A stretch of DNA of 64,000 nucleotides. Source: Trichosphaerium sp. ATCC 40318 (taxonomy: Eukaryota > Discosea > Flabellinia > Trichosidae). Where the stretch lies: the NCBI GenBank assembly GCA_038496445.1, contig JALMLS010000577.1, forward strand, positions 806,001 to 870,000. Reading direction: 5' to 3'. Position 1 is the first letter of the stretch. Each line of letters starts with the position of its first letter. Below the pieces are notes generated by a model. The model did no database searches, was not told where the DNA came from, and saw nothing but the letters and a program-made list of their open reading frames with translations. Positions 34,303 to 46,477 of the stretch are shown in pieces. The translations under genes and the position numbers were made by a program.

Positions 34303-37300
34303 ATGCACGCATTCTTACTGGTGTTACTGGTTTTTTATGGAACGCTATTAAACATCGTAGGCTGTTCTTGTATTTATATTGGTACGCCGAACAATTTTAA
34401 TGAGCCTGCTGACGTCTCCTCGAGGAGGTGGAAGCGCTGGAGATAACGGCCAGACTGTACAGTATTGCACAAAAGAAGATAATGAAATAGGTGAATGCTC
34501 GTGTTTCGGTACATTCAATGGTATTACAGGGATGATAGGGTGAGTTTTATTAACTCGACAGAATTTATATAAGCGTGTTCGCTTTTTTTTCGTTCGTACA
34601 CTTTTCACAGTATTGTTCCAATAGGATTACAGAGAGGCTTTTCTTTGTTCGCGAGTCTTCTATACTAAGTATGATCATTGACGATTTCGTACTCCCAAGC
34701 GAATTCGAGATTGACGATGAGAGTATAGTACAATATAATGATACAGAGTACAACCAATACAAACAATCTTTTTTTTATTTTTATTCGAAAGATCACGTGA
34801 TAAAAAAAGTAGAGATTGATGTGACCTAGGTGTTTAAATTTGCGCGGATCTGGGTCAGGTGATGATATGCTACTGCTACTTTGTGATGATGAAAACAACG
34901 AAGTATCACTTTTGCCACTGGGATCAAGATTTGATTTAGACTCTGTGTGAACCAAATTTTATTGCTTGTTGACTAACTATTCTTTAAAGGAACTCATCTC
35001 TCTAATGCCTGCTACAATGGTCGAATCTCTACAGATTGGTCCAGATTCAACTAAAATTTTCATAGCTGAGAATGATTTATGGGTGGTAAATCTAAGAAGT
35101 TTGCTCAAACTGTTTTGTTTATTCTAAATTTTTTTGTTTAAAGGTTTGGAATAGCTCTTACATAGTGCCTATCAACGATAGTATAAGGGGAGGCGAATCA
35201 CCTATTTCTATCGTATGGCTAGATGGTAAGCGCTTGTATAATGGAGTATAGATTAATGCTAGGTATAGAAATGCCAGATGTATTTTACGCGTGTTTGCAA
35301 TCATCGAATGGCGGTAGCTTGGTTGAGTTCAGTTTGACACAACGAATGGATTCAGTTCTTGATTTGACATCTTGCGGAGCAATGACTGTATGTCATAGTG
35401 TTTATTAGTTCCTAATTAATCCATAGGCTTTAGAAGAGACATCTGTAGTGTACATAAGTGACGGTAATGACAAGGTACATGCAACTGACAGCTTTGTTAA
35501 AATTGTTACTTTGACAAACCACCTTACTTCCTGAACAAAGATCCAAGTTGTAGACGTTGTCACCAAAACATTAATACAAACAATTGATATACCAGATATA
35601 ACTGCTATTCGTTTTATTGCAGAAGCTAGTTGTCCACTAGGTAACTGAAGTTTTTTTTTGAGAAGAATCTTTTCCAGAACTTGTTGTTAAAAAAGTTGTT
35701 ATAGATGAAACAATACGTACACATGTCACAGCGACAATATCAGGTTTGGATATTGATGGAAACGAATTGATTCGACAGATAAACAATGCAGTGCAAAGTT
35801 TGGGTGCATTACAGGGATCACTCATGTATCTGAACCAAACTGAAAGTGATAACAATAGTACAACAATAGCAGCGTTTGCTAAAGGTTATTACCTCTTTAA
35901 CATAATCAAGTTTTTCTGACTATTTTACTCCTTAGGCAATCAGGCTTTAATAAGCCAATTAAAGCTGACGTGTTGTAGCAATATGGATATTATAGGCAGG
36001 AGTATTTTGAGTTGCACAAGTGCGTCGAACATTATCACTTTTCTTCACCTTCTCGTTTCGTGTTTCGCCACTTACTGGTTATTAGTTGGAGGAGATCCTG
36101 TTTGTTGCAACGAAAACGAAAATACATGTACAACAGAAATTCCATCAACCCAGGAATCCAGTCAATCGGAAGATGATGGTAGCTTTCCAATAGCTGCTGT
36201 TGTTGTACCTGTTGTACTTCTATTAATTTTGTGCATTATTGCAATCATTATCTTGGCTATATTTTATGCACGTGTTCGCTCTTTTGTTTTTGAAACATAA
36301 CGCATTTATTAGACGAAACGAGGTGGTGATATAAAGACAAAAGAAATCAGCCAAAAGTCAGGTTTGATCTTGTTTCAGCATTGTTGCTTCTAAGTTAAAA
36401 TAGATGATGTGTATATTGACATGCCTGACAAACAACCGGATAGATACATCAAGGCCAGTATTGACGATTCTGTAAAGGATATAAAGGACGAAAAAATGAC
36501 GTCAAAGAGGGTACAAGAATGGATGATAGACTTCAGTGAGCTAACCGTTGGTGATTTGCTTGGTGAAGGTAAATTAAAACGCTTTTACAAATTTGTAACA
36601 AAGTGTTTTAGGAAGCTATGGTACTGTACACAAAGGAAAATGGCGGCATACCGACGTTGCCATTAAATATTGCTCAGATGTCGCAGGTGCTCAGGGCTTT
36701 ATTGCTGAGGCAAAGTTGATGGCACAGCTGCGACCTCATGCACACGTTGTTCAAGTATGACCTCTGTTTGTTAGTATCTGAGAAACTGATGTTGATAGGT
36801 TTATGGTGTGAGTATTCAGAATGATAAACTTTATTTGCTTGTGATGGAATACATGGCAGGTAATAGACCCTACTTTCTCTGATTTTCTTGGCTTTTAATT
36901 CAACTAACAGGAGGATCACTCGATAATTTGTTATTCGGAAGTATGAATAAGATTTCTTTGAAAAAGAAACACTTTATCTGTCTTGGCGTTGCAAGAGGTT
37001 TGAATCATCTACACAAAGAAGGTATCGCTCACAGGTGCGGTTTTGAATCATGTGTGCTATCTTTAATTACTTATCGGTTTATTTAGGGACTTGGCAGCAC
37101 GTGAGTGATTTACTAATGATTACAAAGGTAATTAACAATACGTTAGGAAATGTACTTTTGGATAACAAAGGCATACCGAAAATAAGTGACTTTGGTATGT
37201 CACGGTTACTTGGTAGAGATTCTGCTCAATCATCCACAAAGAGCAACATCGGTCCTGTCAGGTAATCTTTAGATTGTTTCCGCAACTGTATTTACCCATA

Positions 37301-37648
37301 TGAAAGGTGGATGGCACCAGAGTGTTTCTTAAAAAAGTACTCAGAAAAGTCAGATATTTGGTCTTTCAGTTCGTTTATGGTACAACGCCTTTTTGATATA
37401 CCCACATTCCATTGATTTAATTCATGTACTAGTATGAAGTATTCCACGAGAAGGAGCCATTCAACGGAAACAACGATTTGCTAAGTTTGGCAGTCGACAT
37501 CCGAGACAATGGATCAACTCCTGAAATTGATCAAGATTTAACTCCAGAACAATATCAAGGCTTGATGAATCAATGTTGGTCAATCGATCCAAATGATAGA
37601 CCTTCAGCTGATGATGTATGTAATCAATTGGCATCAATAAAACTGTAA
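34303..37648 (+). CDS. Receptor tyrosine kinase A, extracellular propeller-like domain
   Basis: Type I membrane kinase. The signal peptide (MHAFLLVLLVFYGTLLNIVG) is followed by an ectodomain with conserved cysteines and a region resembling YVTN-type beta-propeller strands (VVYISDGNDKIQVVDVVTKT), a Cys/Ser-rich juxtamembrane stretch, one TM helix (IAAVVVPVVLLLILCIIAII) and a cytoplasmic kinase. Kinase motifs: GEGSYGTVHKG, VAIKYCSD, HRDLAARN (the tyrosine-kinase form of the catalytic loop), DFGMSRLL, RWMAPECF, and SADDVCNQLASIKL ending at TAA 37646-37648. The first exons follow MHAF...YIG, GGSAGDNGQ, and GIITE-like joins with GT-AG borders. It is a tandem paralogue of the next gene. Ligand and pathway unknown. 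Confidence 0.9.
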
Positions 37649-38043
37649 ATTAAATAAAACAATTAATACCCAGCTATTCTCTCATACTACATCTCTGTAT
37701 TTTAATACCTCACTTGAACTCGTCGACCAACTGTTGGAACTTTACCTAAGTTAGCTACCGTTTGATTTAGTACTTCTGACTCTTAGTATTCACATAACAT
37801 ACGGATTCGCTGCAAAAAAACAGATCACATCGTATCACATAGTGAGTAACAGTGTGTTCGCGTACAGAGTAACTTTGACTTCAATCATTTGGGTAAGTAA
37901 AATTAATCACTGTGGCGTTGTAACTTTGGTACGGTAGTCAATGATCGTCTCAAGTTTCACAAGCCGGCGACTAAAGCAGCTACTTCTGAGCGCTTTCTCA
38001 AAATTACAACAAACCATTTGTTTATTTCGTAAAAGAAGAACGT
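37649..38043. other. Spacer between tandem receptor kinase genes
   Basis: About 400 bp of 3' and promoter sequence between the two paralogues. No gene or repeat was seen. Confidence 0.4.
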
Positions 38044-41000
38044 ATGCACGTGATAAGAGTATTATTGGTATGTTGGGTTTTATGTGGAACACAATTAGCC
38101 ATAGTGAACGCTTCTTGCCTTTATATCGGTGCGTATGCGAGCTCGGCAGGGATTTGTGATTAAACTTATCCTCAAGGTGATGAAATGGTTGGAGAGAATG
38201 ACCAGACGATACAATACTGTAATATATCATCAGATAACACAATTGGAAACTGCTCGAGGTTTGGTACAGTACGTGGTATTACAGGAATGATAGGGTAAGT
38301 TTTTATTTGAAACGAATATCGCGCGTTTTCGTTATCTGTTTTTTTTTTTAATTTTATGCTGTTCAAACAGGATCTCAGATGCACTCTATCTCGTCCAAAA
38401 CACATCAACGGCGAAAATATCTGTGGAGGATTACTCCGTATTTGATGAACTCAGCCTTGATGATACTAACTTACTTACGGTCCCAACTACATCACTGTAC
38501 TGTCAAGTTTTATTTGTTAATCTTGAACTTGAAGAAAACCTTTTATCACGTGATAAAAAAACAGTTGACGTGACCTAGTTGTTTAAATCTCCGTGGATCA
38601 GGATCTAATGATAATATGGTTTTATTGCTTTGTGATGACGAAGGTGAAGTAAAGCTCCTTCAGCTAGGAACAGAATTGCAAACCGGCAGAGTTAGTAAAT
38701 AAGTAAGTATTTTCACTAACGAGAATTTTGAAGGCTGCTGTCTCTTTGATGCCGGCCACTGACATTAAATCTATTCAAACTGGCCCAAGTTTAACACAAA
38801 TTATCACCACTGAGAGTGGGTTATGGGTATTTAAGAAGTTGTCTCTTGTTTTCTGATTATGCTGAAGGCTCGGAATAGCACTGACATAGTCCGTATCGCA
38901 GCTAGTATAGGTTCAATGTCCACCGTATGGACGGATGGTATGTTTATACAGGTATTTAGAGACTGACTAGTAGGATAGCAACACCAGACTTGTTTTATGC
39001 GTGCATACAATCGTTGAATGGCACTAGCTTGGTTGAGTTTAATTTGACACAACGAATGGATTCAGTTCTTGATTTGACATCTTGCGGAGCAATGACTGTA
39101 TGTAATAGTGTTCATTAGTTCCTAATTAATATATAGGCTTTAGAAGAGGCATCTGTAGTATACATAAGTGACGGTAATGACAAGGTAATTTCAACACTAT
39201 GAAAGTGACGTGCGCCTAAATTATCCCAAACCAAAGATCCAAGTTGTTGACGTTGTCACCAAAACTCTAATACAAACAATTGATGTACCAGATATGGCAT
39301 CCATTCATTTTATCGCTATATCTGAATGTCCAACATGTAAGCATCTTATCAAACTGTATGTTGATGAAGTTATGGGTTAACAAGAGTATTGTAGCAGAAG
39401 AAGGTTTGGTAGTAACAGCATTGATATCAGGTGTTGGCATCAATGGTATTGATCTAGCACAACAATTAGATCGAGCTGTAAAGGAAGATAGTGCTCTACA
39501 AGGGACTGGATCAGTAAGGTTTCTGAACCAAACTGAAACTACAGACAATAACACAAGACTAACAATGTTAGCAACAGGTTTGTACTTATTACTTACGCTG
39601 ACTATCAGCCGTGCTTAGTTTACTTGTAGGCAAAACAAAAGCTTTCGTGAGTCTCAACATACAATTCTTTTGTTGCAGTAACGAAACTATATCAGGTCGG
39701 CACATTTTGAGTTGTTCAAGTGAGTACTTCGTAGTTTGTTAGTCATTTTTTTTCGCCTAATGGTGTAACAGTTGGAGGAGGTCCAGTTTGTTGCGGCCTT
39801 TGTACATCAGAAAGTCCATCAAGTGCACCAATATCATCTAGTCCTTCAGTTGTACCTGCTCTATCTAGTCCATCAACTCCCTCAGGAGAATCTTCTAGTC
39901 AACGAGATGAAGATGATGGGGAATTTCCAATAGCGGCTGTTGTTGTACCTGTTGTTCTTCTGTTAATTGTGTGCATTATTGCAATTGTTATCTTGGCTGT
40001 ATTTTATGCACGTGTTCGCTCTTTGTTTTTTATTCTTTTTTACATGTCCTCAACACCTTATGGGTTATTAGCTGAGGCGCTATAAAGACATAAAGACAAA
40101 AGACGTGAGCGAGAAATCAGGTACTTTGGTTTCTACTTCTTCAAAATAACAATAAAAATAGATGATGTGTATATTGACATGCCTGACAAACAACCGGATA
40201 GATACATCAAGACCAATATTGACGATTCTATTAAGGATATAAACGACGAAAAAATGACGTCAAAGAGGGTACAAGAATGGATGATAGACTTCAGTGAGCT
40301 AACCGTTGGTGATTTGCTTGGTGAAGGTAAATTAGAACGCTTTCGCATATTACTGGCTAAAGTGTTTTAGGAAGCTATGGTACTGTACACAAAGGAGAAT
40401 GGAGACATACCGACGTTGCCATTAAATATTGCTCAGATGTCGCAGGTGCTCAGGGCTTTATTGCTGAGGCAAAATTGATGGCACAGCTGCGACCTCATGC
40501 ACATGTTGTTCAAGTACTTCTGATCTATCCGCAAGAAGCTAACGATGGGTAGGTTTATGGTGTGAGTATTCAGAATGACAAACTTTATTTGCTTGTGATG
40601 GAATACATGGCAGGTAAGAGCTTCTACATTCTCTGACTTTCTTGGCTTTTAATTCAAGTAACAGGAGGATCACTTGACGCATTGCTATTCGGAAGTATGA
40701 ATAAGATTTCTTTGAAAAAGAAACACTTTATCTGTCTTGGCGTTGCAAGAGGTTTGAATCATCTACACAAAGAAGGTATCGCTCACAGGTGCGCTATTTG
40801 ATCCTTTATAGTAGATGATACTTATTGATTTATTATAGGGATTTGGCAGCACGTGAGTAATTTTTTCTAATGAGTGTGGCTATATGTAATGCCTTTGTAG
40901 GAAATGTACTTTTGGATAACAAAGGGATACCGAAAATAAGTGATTTTGGTATGTCACGGTTACTTGGTAGAGATTCTGCTCAATCATCCACAAAGAGCAA

Positions 41001-41403
41001 TATCGGTCCTGTCAGGTAATTTTTAGATTGTTTTCCACAACTGTATTTACCCACATGAAAGATGGATGGCACCAGAGTGTTTCTTAAAAAAGTACTCAGA
41101 AAAGTCAGATATTTGGTCTTTCAGTTCGTTTATGGTACAACGCCTTGTTGATATCCTAACATTCCATTGATTTAATTCATGTATTAGTATGAAGTATTCC
41201 ACGAGAAGGAGCCATTCAATGGAAACAATGATTTGTTAAGTTTGGCAGTCGACATCCGAGACAATGGATCAACTCCTGAAATTGATCAAGATTTAACTCC
41301 AGAACAATATCAAGGCTTGATGAATCAATGTTGGTCAATAGATCCAACTGATAGACCTTCAGCTGATGATGTATGTAATCGATTGGCATCAATAAAACTG
41401 TAA
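38044..41403 (+). CDS. Receptor tyrosine kinase B, tandem paralogue of A
   Basis: Same architecture and intron positions as kinase A: signal peptide from ATG 38044-38046 (MHVIRVLLVCWVLCGTQLAI), Cys-containing ectodomain, Ser/Pro-rich juxtamembrane segment longer than in A (repeated PSS/SPS), TM helix (IAAVVVPVVLLLIVCIIAIV) and kinase domain with GSYGTVHKGEW, HRDLAARN, DFGMSRLL and RWMAPECF, stop 41401-41403. From the TM helix to the stop, coding DNA is almost identical to A. The signal peptide and ectodomain differ strongly, and introns have drifted. Both kinases should be active, since catalytic Lys, Asp, DFG and APE are all present. Confidence 0.9.
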
Positions 41404-41933
41404 ATTAAACACAACTTTCTGATTATGTTTATTTGCTACTGGCACAGTACATTTGAAAAAAAGATGTGTGCAGAGATGCGAAAGTTGAAGCTGAAAAGTT
41501 AACGAAAATTCTTCTTCGCAGGCATGTTTAGATATGGAACTATGTTTAAATTACTACGGCCGTTGTTACTGCCATAGTTCCTCTTTACTGAACGCAAAAG
41601 GCAAAGGGTCGAAACCACAATTTTTTTTCTCTTCAAATTGCTGGGTATAAAGCTTGGTGCTTGTTTTGAAAAAAAATTAAACGAATATGATATACGTGCT
41701 GTTAGCATTGCATAGCTGACTTTGTGCTTTGTTATCGCCTCCTCCGGGAAGTCAATGGAATCGTACTTGATTGTAGCAAAAGGCACTTGGCCTTCACAAT
41801 CCGTAGTATTAGGCTTGGACATGGCTATAAATGCCTGACTTTAACAAAACCTAAAGTAAGTAGCACACGTGCACATTTTCGTGAGATTTTTCTTACAACC
41901 AAAACCAGTCATACATTGTTGATTATGTGAGAT
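41404..41933. other. Intergenic with a diverged dispersed-repeat copy
   Basis: On the minus strand, about 41600-41830 shows the same conserved core as the repeats at 59066, 59895 and 63250 (GGCATTTATAGCC at one end, and a segment with AAGTACGATT...AAAGTCAG further in). A 107-codon minus-strand ORF crosses it, but I treat it as part of the repeat. No other gene was seen. Confidence 0.5.
41600..41830 (-). repeat. Dispersed repeat DR2, copy d (diverged)
   Basis: Minus-strand copy of the DR2 family. The shared features are the GCATTTATAGCC core, the GGTAACAAAG-like/GTCAG segment and a downstream A-tract followed by TTGTGGT. It is more diverged than the three copies at the right end of the window. 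Confidence 0.5.
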
Positions 41934-42226
41934 TTATTTACAATCTGTTGGTGGTTCTGGCTTTTTTATCACGTGTATTGTCACCTGATACTCCAAATTG
42001 TATTCACTTAGTGTCTTGGTATCATCGTCTAGCTTCTTGCCAGCGAAGATTATAACCTGCTTCTCTGGACTTATATAAGTTATTGCCTCTAGTTGTTCCT
42101 TTAGTTCTGCAACTGTAATTCCAAGATTAAAATCAGTGACGTGGCGAGGATAAAAGGAGATTGTTCTTATTTATTAGGATGACAAATGCTTTCAGATCAA
42201 AGAGTGACGTTTATTTTTTGTATCAT
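41934..42226 (-). CDS. Ubiquitin-like domain protein, 5' end uncertain
   Basis: The exon from about 42160 down reads TISFYPRHVTDFNLGITVAE, then LKEQLEAITYISPEKQVIIF, AGKKLDDDTKTLSEYNLEYQ, VTIHVI and a short tail to TAA 41934-41936. This is a ubiquitin fold: IF-AGK-L-DD-TLSEYN aligns with IFAGKQLEDGRTLSDYN. There is no C-terminal di-glycine; it ends KPEPPTDCK, so it is not a conjugated modifier. The first exon is unresolved: an ATG at 42224-42226 (MIQKINVTL) is attractive as strand beta-1, but no GT donor joins it in frame. It lies only about 15 bp after the stop of the cN-II gene on the same strand. Confidence 0.65.
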
Positions 42227-42241
42227 AACCTTTTTTTATTG

Positions 42242-44323
42242 TTAACCAACATGTGGTAATTTAATTGTTCCATTTGTTTCAAAATAATGGTAAGGTGAAT
42301 AAAGGGCCAAGTTATAAAAGTTGCTTGTATAAATATCAGCATAACGTTCCAATAAATAACCAAAGAAACTTTGATTTAATCCACATCTAAATAGACTTCC
42401 ATAGCTATTACCAAAGCTATCATCAATCTTTTCTGAAAGCTCTTTAATCTGAATATCAATATCACTCGTGTCCTTAACAAAAGGAAGTAAGGACCAATTA
42501 CAATGCAATACACGGGAATAAAGGAACGTACAGGAGGTGTGTTGGCATTGATATCCAAGTTAGTATAAGCTTCTCTTCTCTTTTCTCTAAGACCAGAAAC
42601 TTTTTCCAAAATAGGCATAATGCCACGCTCCTTCTCGCGTTCATGCTCTAATTCTGGAATAACAACAAGTGTACGCCTTTATTAGAGTTAAAGATATTTA
42701 AAAAAAGAAACCAAAAAGTTTTAACTTGCTGCACGTGGCATGGAAGCAAAAAAAATTTACAAAACAATACCATCCTAGTTGCTTCTTAGCAAGCACAATA
42801 TCGGCATATAAATGATCACCTACGTAGAGTACTTCACTTCCAACCTAATTGATATGAATAAAAAGCATTTTCAATATCCTACGTACAGTTATACCCATGA
42901 ATTTTGATAAATCTTCCAAGTTCCCATTCATATAAACTTTACCACGTTCGAGAGAAGTAACAGGTTTAATTAATGGCCTTCCTGTATTAATGTCCAACTC
43001 TCTGAATGGTTTATTTGATGAATAGAATGTAGGCTTCATTCCAGATGCAATGACAACGTCTAAAAAAATATAAGAAAAGAACACCAAAGACAATAACAAA
43101 CGGCAAAGGGCACCATACCGAATTTTTCAACCCAATTCTTGTCTCCTCCAAAAAGGAATGATGTCACTTCCTTAGCGTACCACCAAGGACTGTTAGTTAG
43201 AAGGAACACCTTTTTATTATACTTTCGAAGCCTTTCAACCAGTTTGGGAAGTCTATCATCTGAAGGGATATACCTACAATGTTAAAACTATTGTAACAAA
43301 AAATATTTTGTAAAAAAAGCTTACTTAGAAAGTTCTTTAAGCGTCTCTTGCTTTAAACAGTTCTCTCCTTCTTCTGTGTCATGTACTTGAATAGAAACAT
43401 CTTTTAGATCCTAAATCTTAATCAGATTTAACGCATAAGGAAGAGAAGAGAAGGAAAAGCGAAGAAGAAGTACCCGCCATAAATTCGAAAAGGAAAACTC
43501 AATATTATTCTTCTCAAAATATTCCACAATGTCAGAGTATATTGAAATCAAACACAAGGTGAACTTTGTGTTTACAAAAATGAACCTAGAGTGTCTTAAC
43601 AAATATAATTGATGTAATTTGTATCTAAACTAAACGTACCTGTTCTCACGTAAGTCAACTCTTTGACGTGGATAACTATCTGTAATTTGCGACATTGTCA
43701 TTTTTTTATTGCCATGAGTACACATTGTGACATGTCGGTACCTAGTGTTCATTTTAGCTATTTATAGTTTGGACTTTTGTTACCAAGGGTATTTACTTAC
43801 TTATCAAGTTTGAGTACATGACCGAGCTTGTGATCAATAACAAGTCCACTAAAATAAATATTAGCAATTATGAAATGTCCAAAAAAAAAAGTGGCAGTTT
43901 TACGACAAGCACAGTGTAAAACGATACACTGTTGACTTGACCTACTCCTTCTCTGTCCGAAGAATTTAAATAAAATACTAGGCTTTTTTTTTCACAGAAT
44001 TAGCAGGCGTACCGTAAAGGTACTTTCTCGTTGTAAACACATTTACTGAGGTCTTTAGGGTATCCACGCTTTACCAGTTCATCCATATGCACTTTATATT
44101 GCTAAAAGGGAGCATTAGGCGCGAGATTAGTGGAGAATTTCTAAATGTAATTTTAGCCGTGCCAATGCTTCAAATGCTGGCGAAATATAGTGAGCCACAG
44201 TATAATCAAGGTCGACTAAGCGTCTTTAAGCAATTTATCATGTTAATTATGCGTACAGCCATAGTATTTGATCTCTTCGAGTTGAATCGTTCTCGTTGTG
44301 AATATAGCGCTTGAACCTTTCAT
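42242..44323 (-). CDS. Cytosolic purine 5'-nucleotidase, cN-II type (HAD superfamily)
   Basis: Dephosphorylates IMP/GMP-type nucleotides in the cytosol. It starts at ATG 44321-44323 (MKGSSAIFTTRTIQLEEIKY). HAD motif I is FDLDYT (first Asp nucleophile), motif II lies in FLLTNSPW, and the later acid pair is in YVGDHLYADI, with the family strands SGLVIDHKLGHVLKLD-like and GSLFRCGLNQSFFGYLLERYADIY. Resolved exons: 44323..44257, 44215..44163, 44101..44013, 43848..43801, 43741..43640. About seven more follow to TAA at 42242-42244. The second intron begins with GC (TTG|GCACGG); only this splice gives a gap-free family alignment (SPAFEAL-QYKVHMDELV). Polyadenylation signal AATAAA overlaps the region just after the stop. 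Confidence 0.93.
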
Positions 44324-45141
44324 TATCAGTAATAATTTCGTTAAAACAAAAGTTAAGTGTTATGGTAGCATACCTTTCATTGCTGGCGCTATTATATTGC
44401 GTATGACAGATGCAAATCGTTCGGTGAAGCCGCTGTTGGACGAAACCTGACTTAACAGTGGGTATTAAGCAAATATTCAAAAAAACAGATGCTTCGCTCT
44501 TCGACAGATCCTCCTACCTACGCTTTATACAATACTACCACAGCGCTTTTTCTACCCACATGTCACCCACACGTTGAAATGTTGATCCAATCAATTTGTA
44601 CTCGGCCGTTCAAGATTATGAAATTCGACCTTACATCAAACTATTGTTAGAGCTCAATCACCCTTTTGAAGTTCATGTTGGGTTTATTAAATCAAGAGAC
44701 ATAAAAGAACAGTATGACTTATTAGTGCTTTGAAAGATAGCTCTGCTTTAATTGTAGGAAAGACTTCTCCTTGTCATTTTTCCTTGCAATGAAAGCACAT
44801 TTCAGTTAGAAGTTACAAATGCACTCTTGCCCTTGTTGTGTTGACCGTATTGTGCGCCCTTGGCTTCTGTACAAGAAACTACAGAATGGAAGCTTTCCAG
44901 GACACACAAAATCCCTCCCTTGGCGTGTACAAAATACAGTGTAGCACCTAGATCATTGACAAAAATCAACAAAACAAAGAGGAGAATAAAAACGTTGCAT
45001 ACCTGCAAATGTTGTTTGCGAAATCAAATAAAGGTGTCACACAAATTGAAGGAGAAGATTCAGTCGTTGCTATATCAGTAAATCGATTAAGTACATTTAC
45101 AAAAGTTGTAAATATCTCGCTTTGATCTTGCTAAAGAACAG
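44324..45141. other. Unresolved region, possible divergent gene
   Basis: An ATG at 44490 opens MLRSSTDPPTYALYNTTTAL on the plus strand, and a second plus-strand frame at 44600-44730 reads DYEIRPYIKLLLELNHPFEV. The two could be joined through an intron with a GTCACC donor (44562) and an AG at 44613, but I could not finish the gene. An overlapping minus-strand frame at 44802-45006 has a hydrophobic start and LGATLYFVHAKGGILCVLE. Only one of these can be right, and I do not choose. Confidence 0.3.
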
Positions 45142-46251
45142 TTAATCTAAGTGTGCTGTTTTTCTTGGAAACCTTACAATATCATATCGATCCCTGATGT
45201 AGTTTGGGTTATTGTAAGCAAGATAGACCTTCCCGTCCTCATCCTCGTATACAAGAACCTTTTGAGGTAGATCCATACCAGCTCTTAAGTTGCTGTTCAT
45301 GACGGGAGTGCCAAGAACTGGATTTCCAAACCATACAACTGTTGTTGGGCGCAAAGCTAAGCCGCTCTAAAAATCTATTAGACATGTTGAACCTTAGACC
45401 AGTATGTACATTAAACGCATTGGCTTGATGGTCAAAATTAAGTATGACACGGATTGGTGTTCCTTCAAATGCGTTAATGAGCTCGTTTACAGTAACAGGA
45501 ACAGAGTTTTGACTCTCTTTTATAACCAAGCCAGCCTAAAATTGTTTTAGCAACTGACATTTGACACAGGAGTTAAAACTGAAAGTTTTTTTGGAACTAA
45601 TGCTGGTGATGTACAAAATCTAGATCGCTTGGATCGCAATTGCCTAGAGGGGGTGGAGGTATGGTTGTATTATCGCGGCCAGTTGCACCATTTGTGATTG
45701 CGTTGAAGATGGTTTGTGGCAATGAAATATCAGCATCAATACAAAAACGTTGTCGAAGATGTTCGAAGCCATTGTACATCACATGTACCTGTTCAATAGT
45801 TAATAAGAGCGTTGTGGGTTATCAAAGACATACCTGGCCGCCTGCATCTTCCCAAATACAAATACGAAGAGGTGCCTCGATGGCGTATCTTTGATCTAAT
45901 TGCATGTAACCAGTGCCAACATTTGCGTTTGACAAGGCGAGGACTTTCAAAGGAGGCAGAGATAAACCGACGCTTCGATATTTTAGCACGTGATATTTAT
46001 AATTACTGTACCTTTCAGCATTTGAGGTGTGGTCTATTACTGCGATGATCTGTATGGGTGTGTTTGTCTGTACAAAACGTAAGAAAAAATTACGTATTTG
46101 CAATATGACGGTTTAGTACAGTTATAAAGTTGACGAGCCTCTCAACCGTCATATCTATATCATAATCGCTTATTTTTTCCACAAGGCCTTGAGAAAGCGC
46201 TGAGGATAGTATGGCAAGTACTAACAAATATAAAGTAGAGGTTACAGCCAT
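45142..46251 (-). CDS. Secreted protein with two DUF302 domains
   Basis: It starts at ATG 46249-46251 with signal peptide MAVTSTLYLLVLAILSSALS and ends at TAA 45142-45144. Two copies of the DUF302 fold follow. The first reads TPIQIIAVIDHTSNAER, VLALSNANVGTGYMQLDQRY, APLRICIWEDAGGQV; the second reads PIRVILNFDHQANAFN, VVWFGNPVLGTPVMNSNLRA, DLPQKVLVYEDEDGKVYLAY. The pattern GNP-GTP...LPxKVLVxEDEDGKV is the domain hallmark. The second copy is closer to the consensus, while the first has lost GNP. DUF302 is mainly bacterial; here it is duplicated, spliced and secreted. Function unknown, perhaps ligand binding. Confidence 0.85.
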
Positions 46252-46477
46252 TGGTAATCAGTTGTTTTTTCCCTAAGATATCGGAGATTTAGTGTTTAGC
46301 AGTACAAGTATTATGTGAACAGGGCGATCAATATGCCAGGTGGATTCGGTATAATTTAAGGGTACAATGGCTACGATTAAATTACATAATTTTTGGGAGG
46401 CTACAAAGCTAGGCACGTGTGAATCACTATGTATTTTTGAACAACAAACAAACAGATTTGTAAGTAAATTCATTCCT

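Noticed and set aside
41499-41822. 107-codon minus-strand ORF beginning MSKPNTTDCEG
   Set aside because: It overlaps a diverged DR2 repeat copy and has no family match or intron structure.
44802-45008. Minus-strand frame resembling a p24/emp24-type N-terminus (LYFVHAKGG-LCVLE)
   Set aside because: No start exon and no continuing exon could be found, and a plus-strand candidate overlaps; too weak to call.
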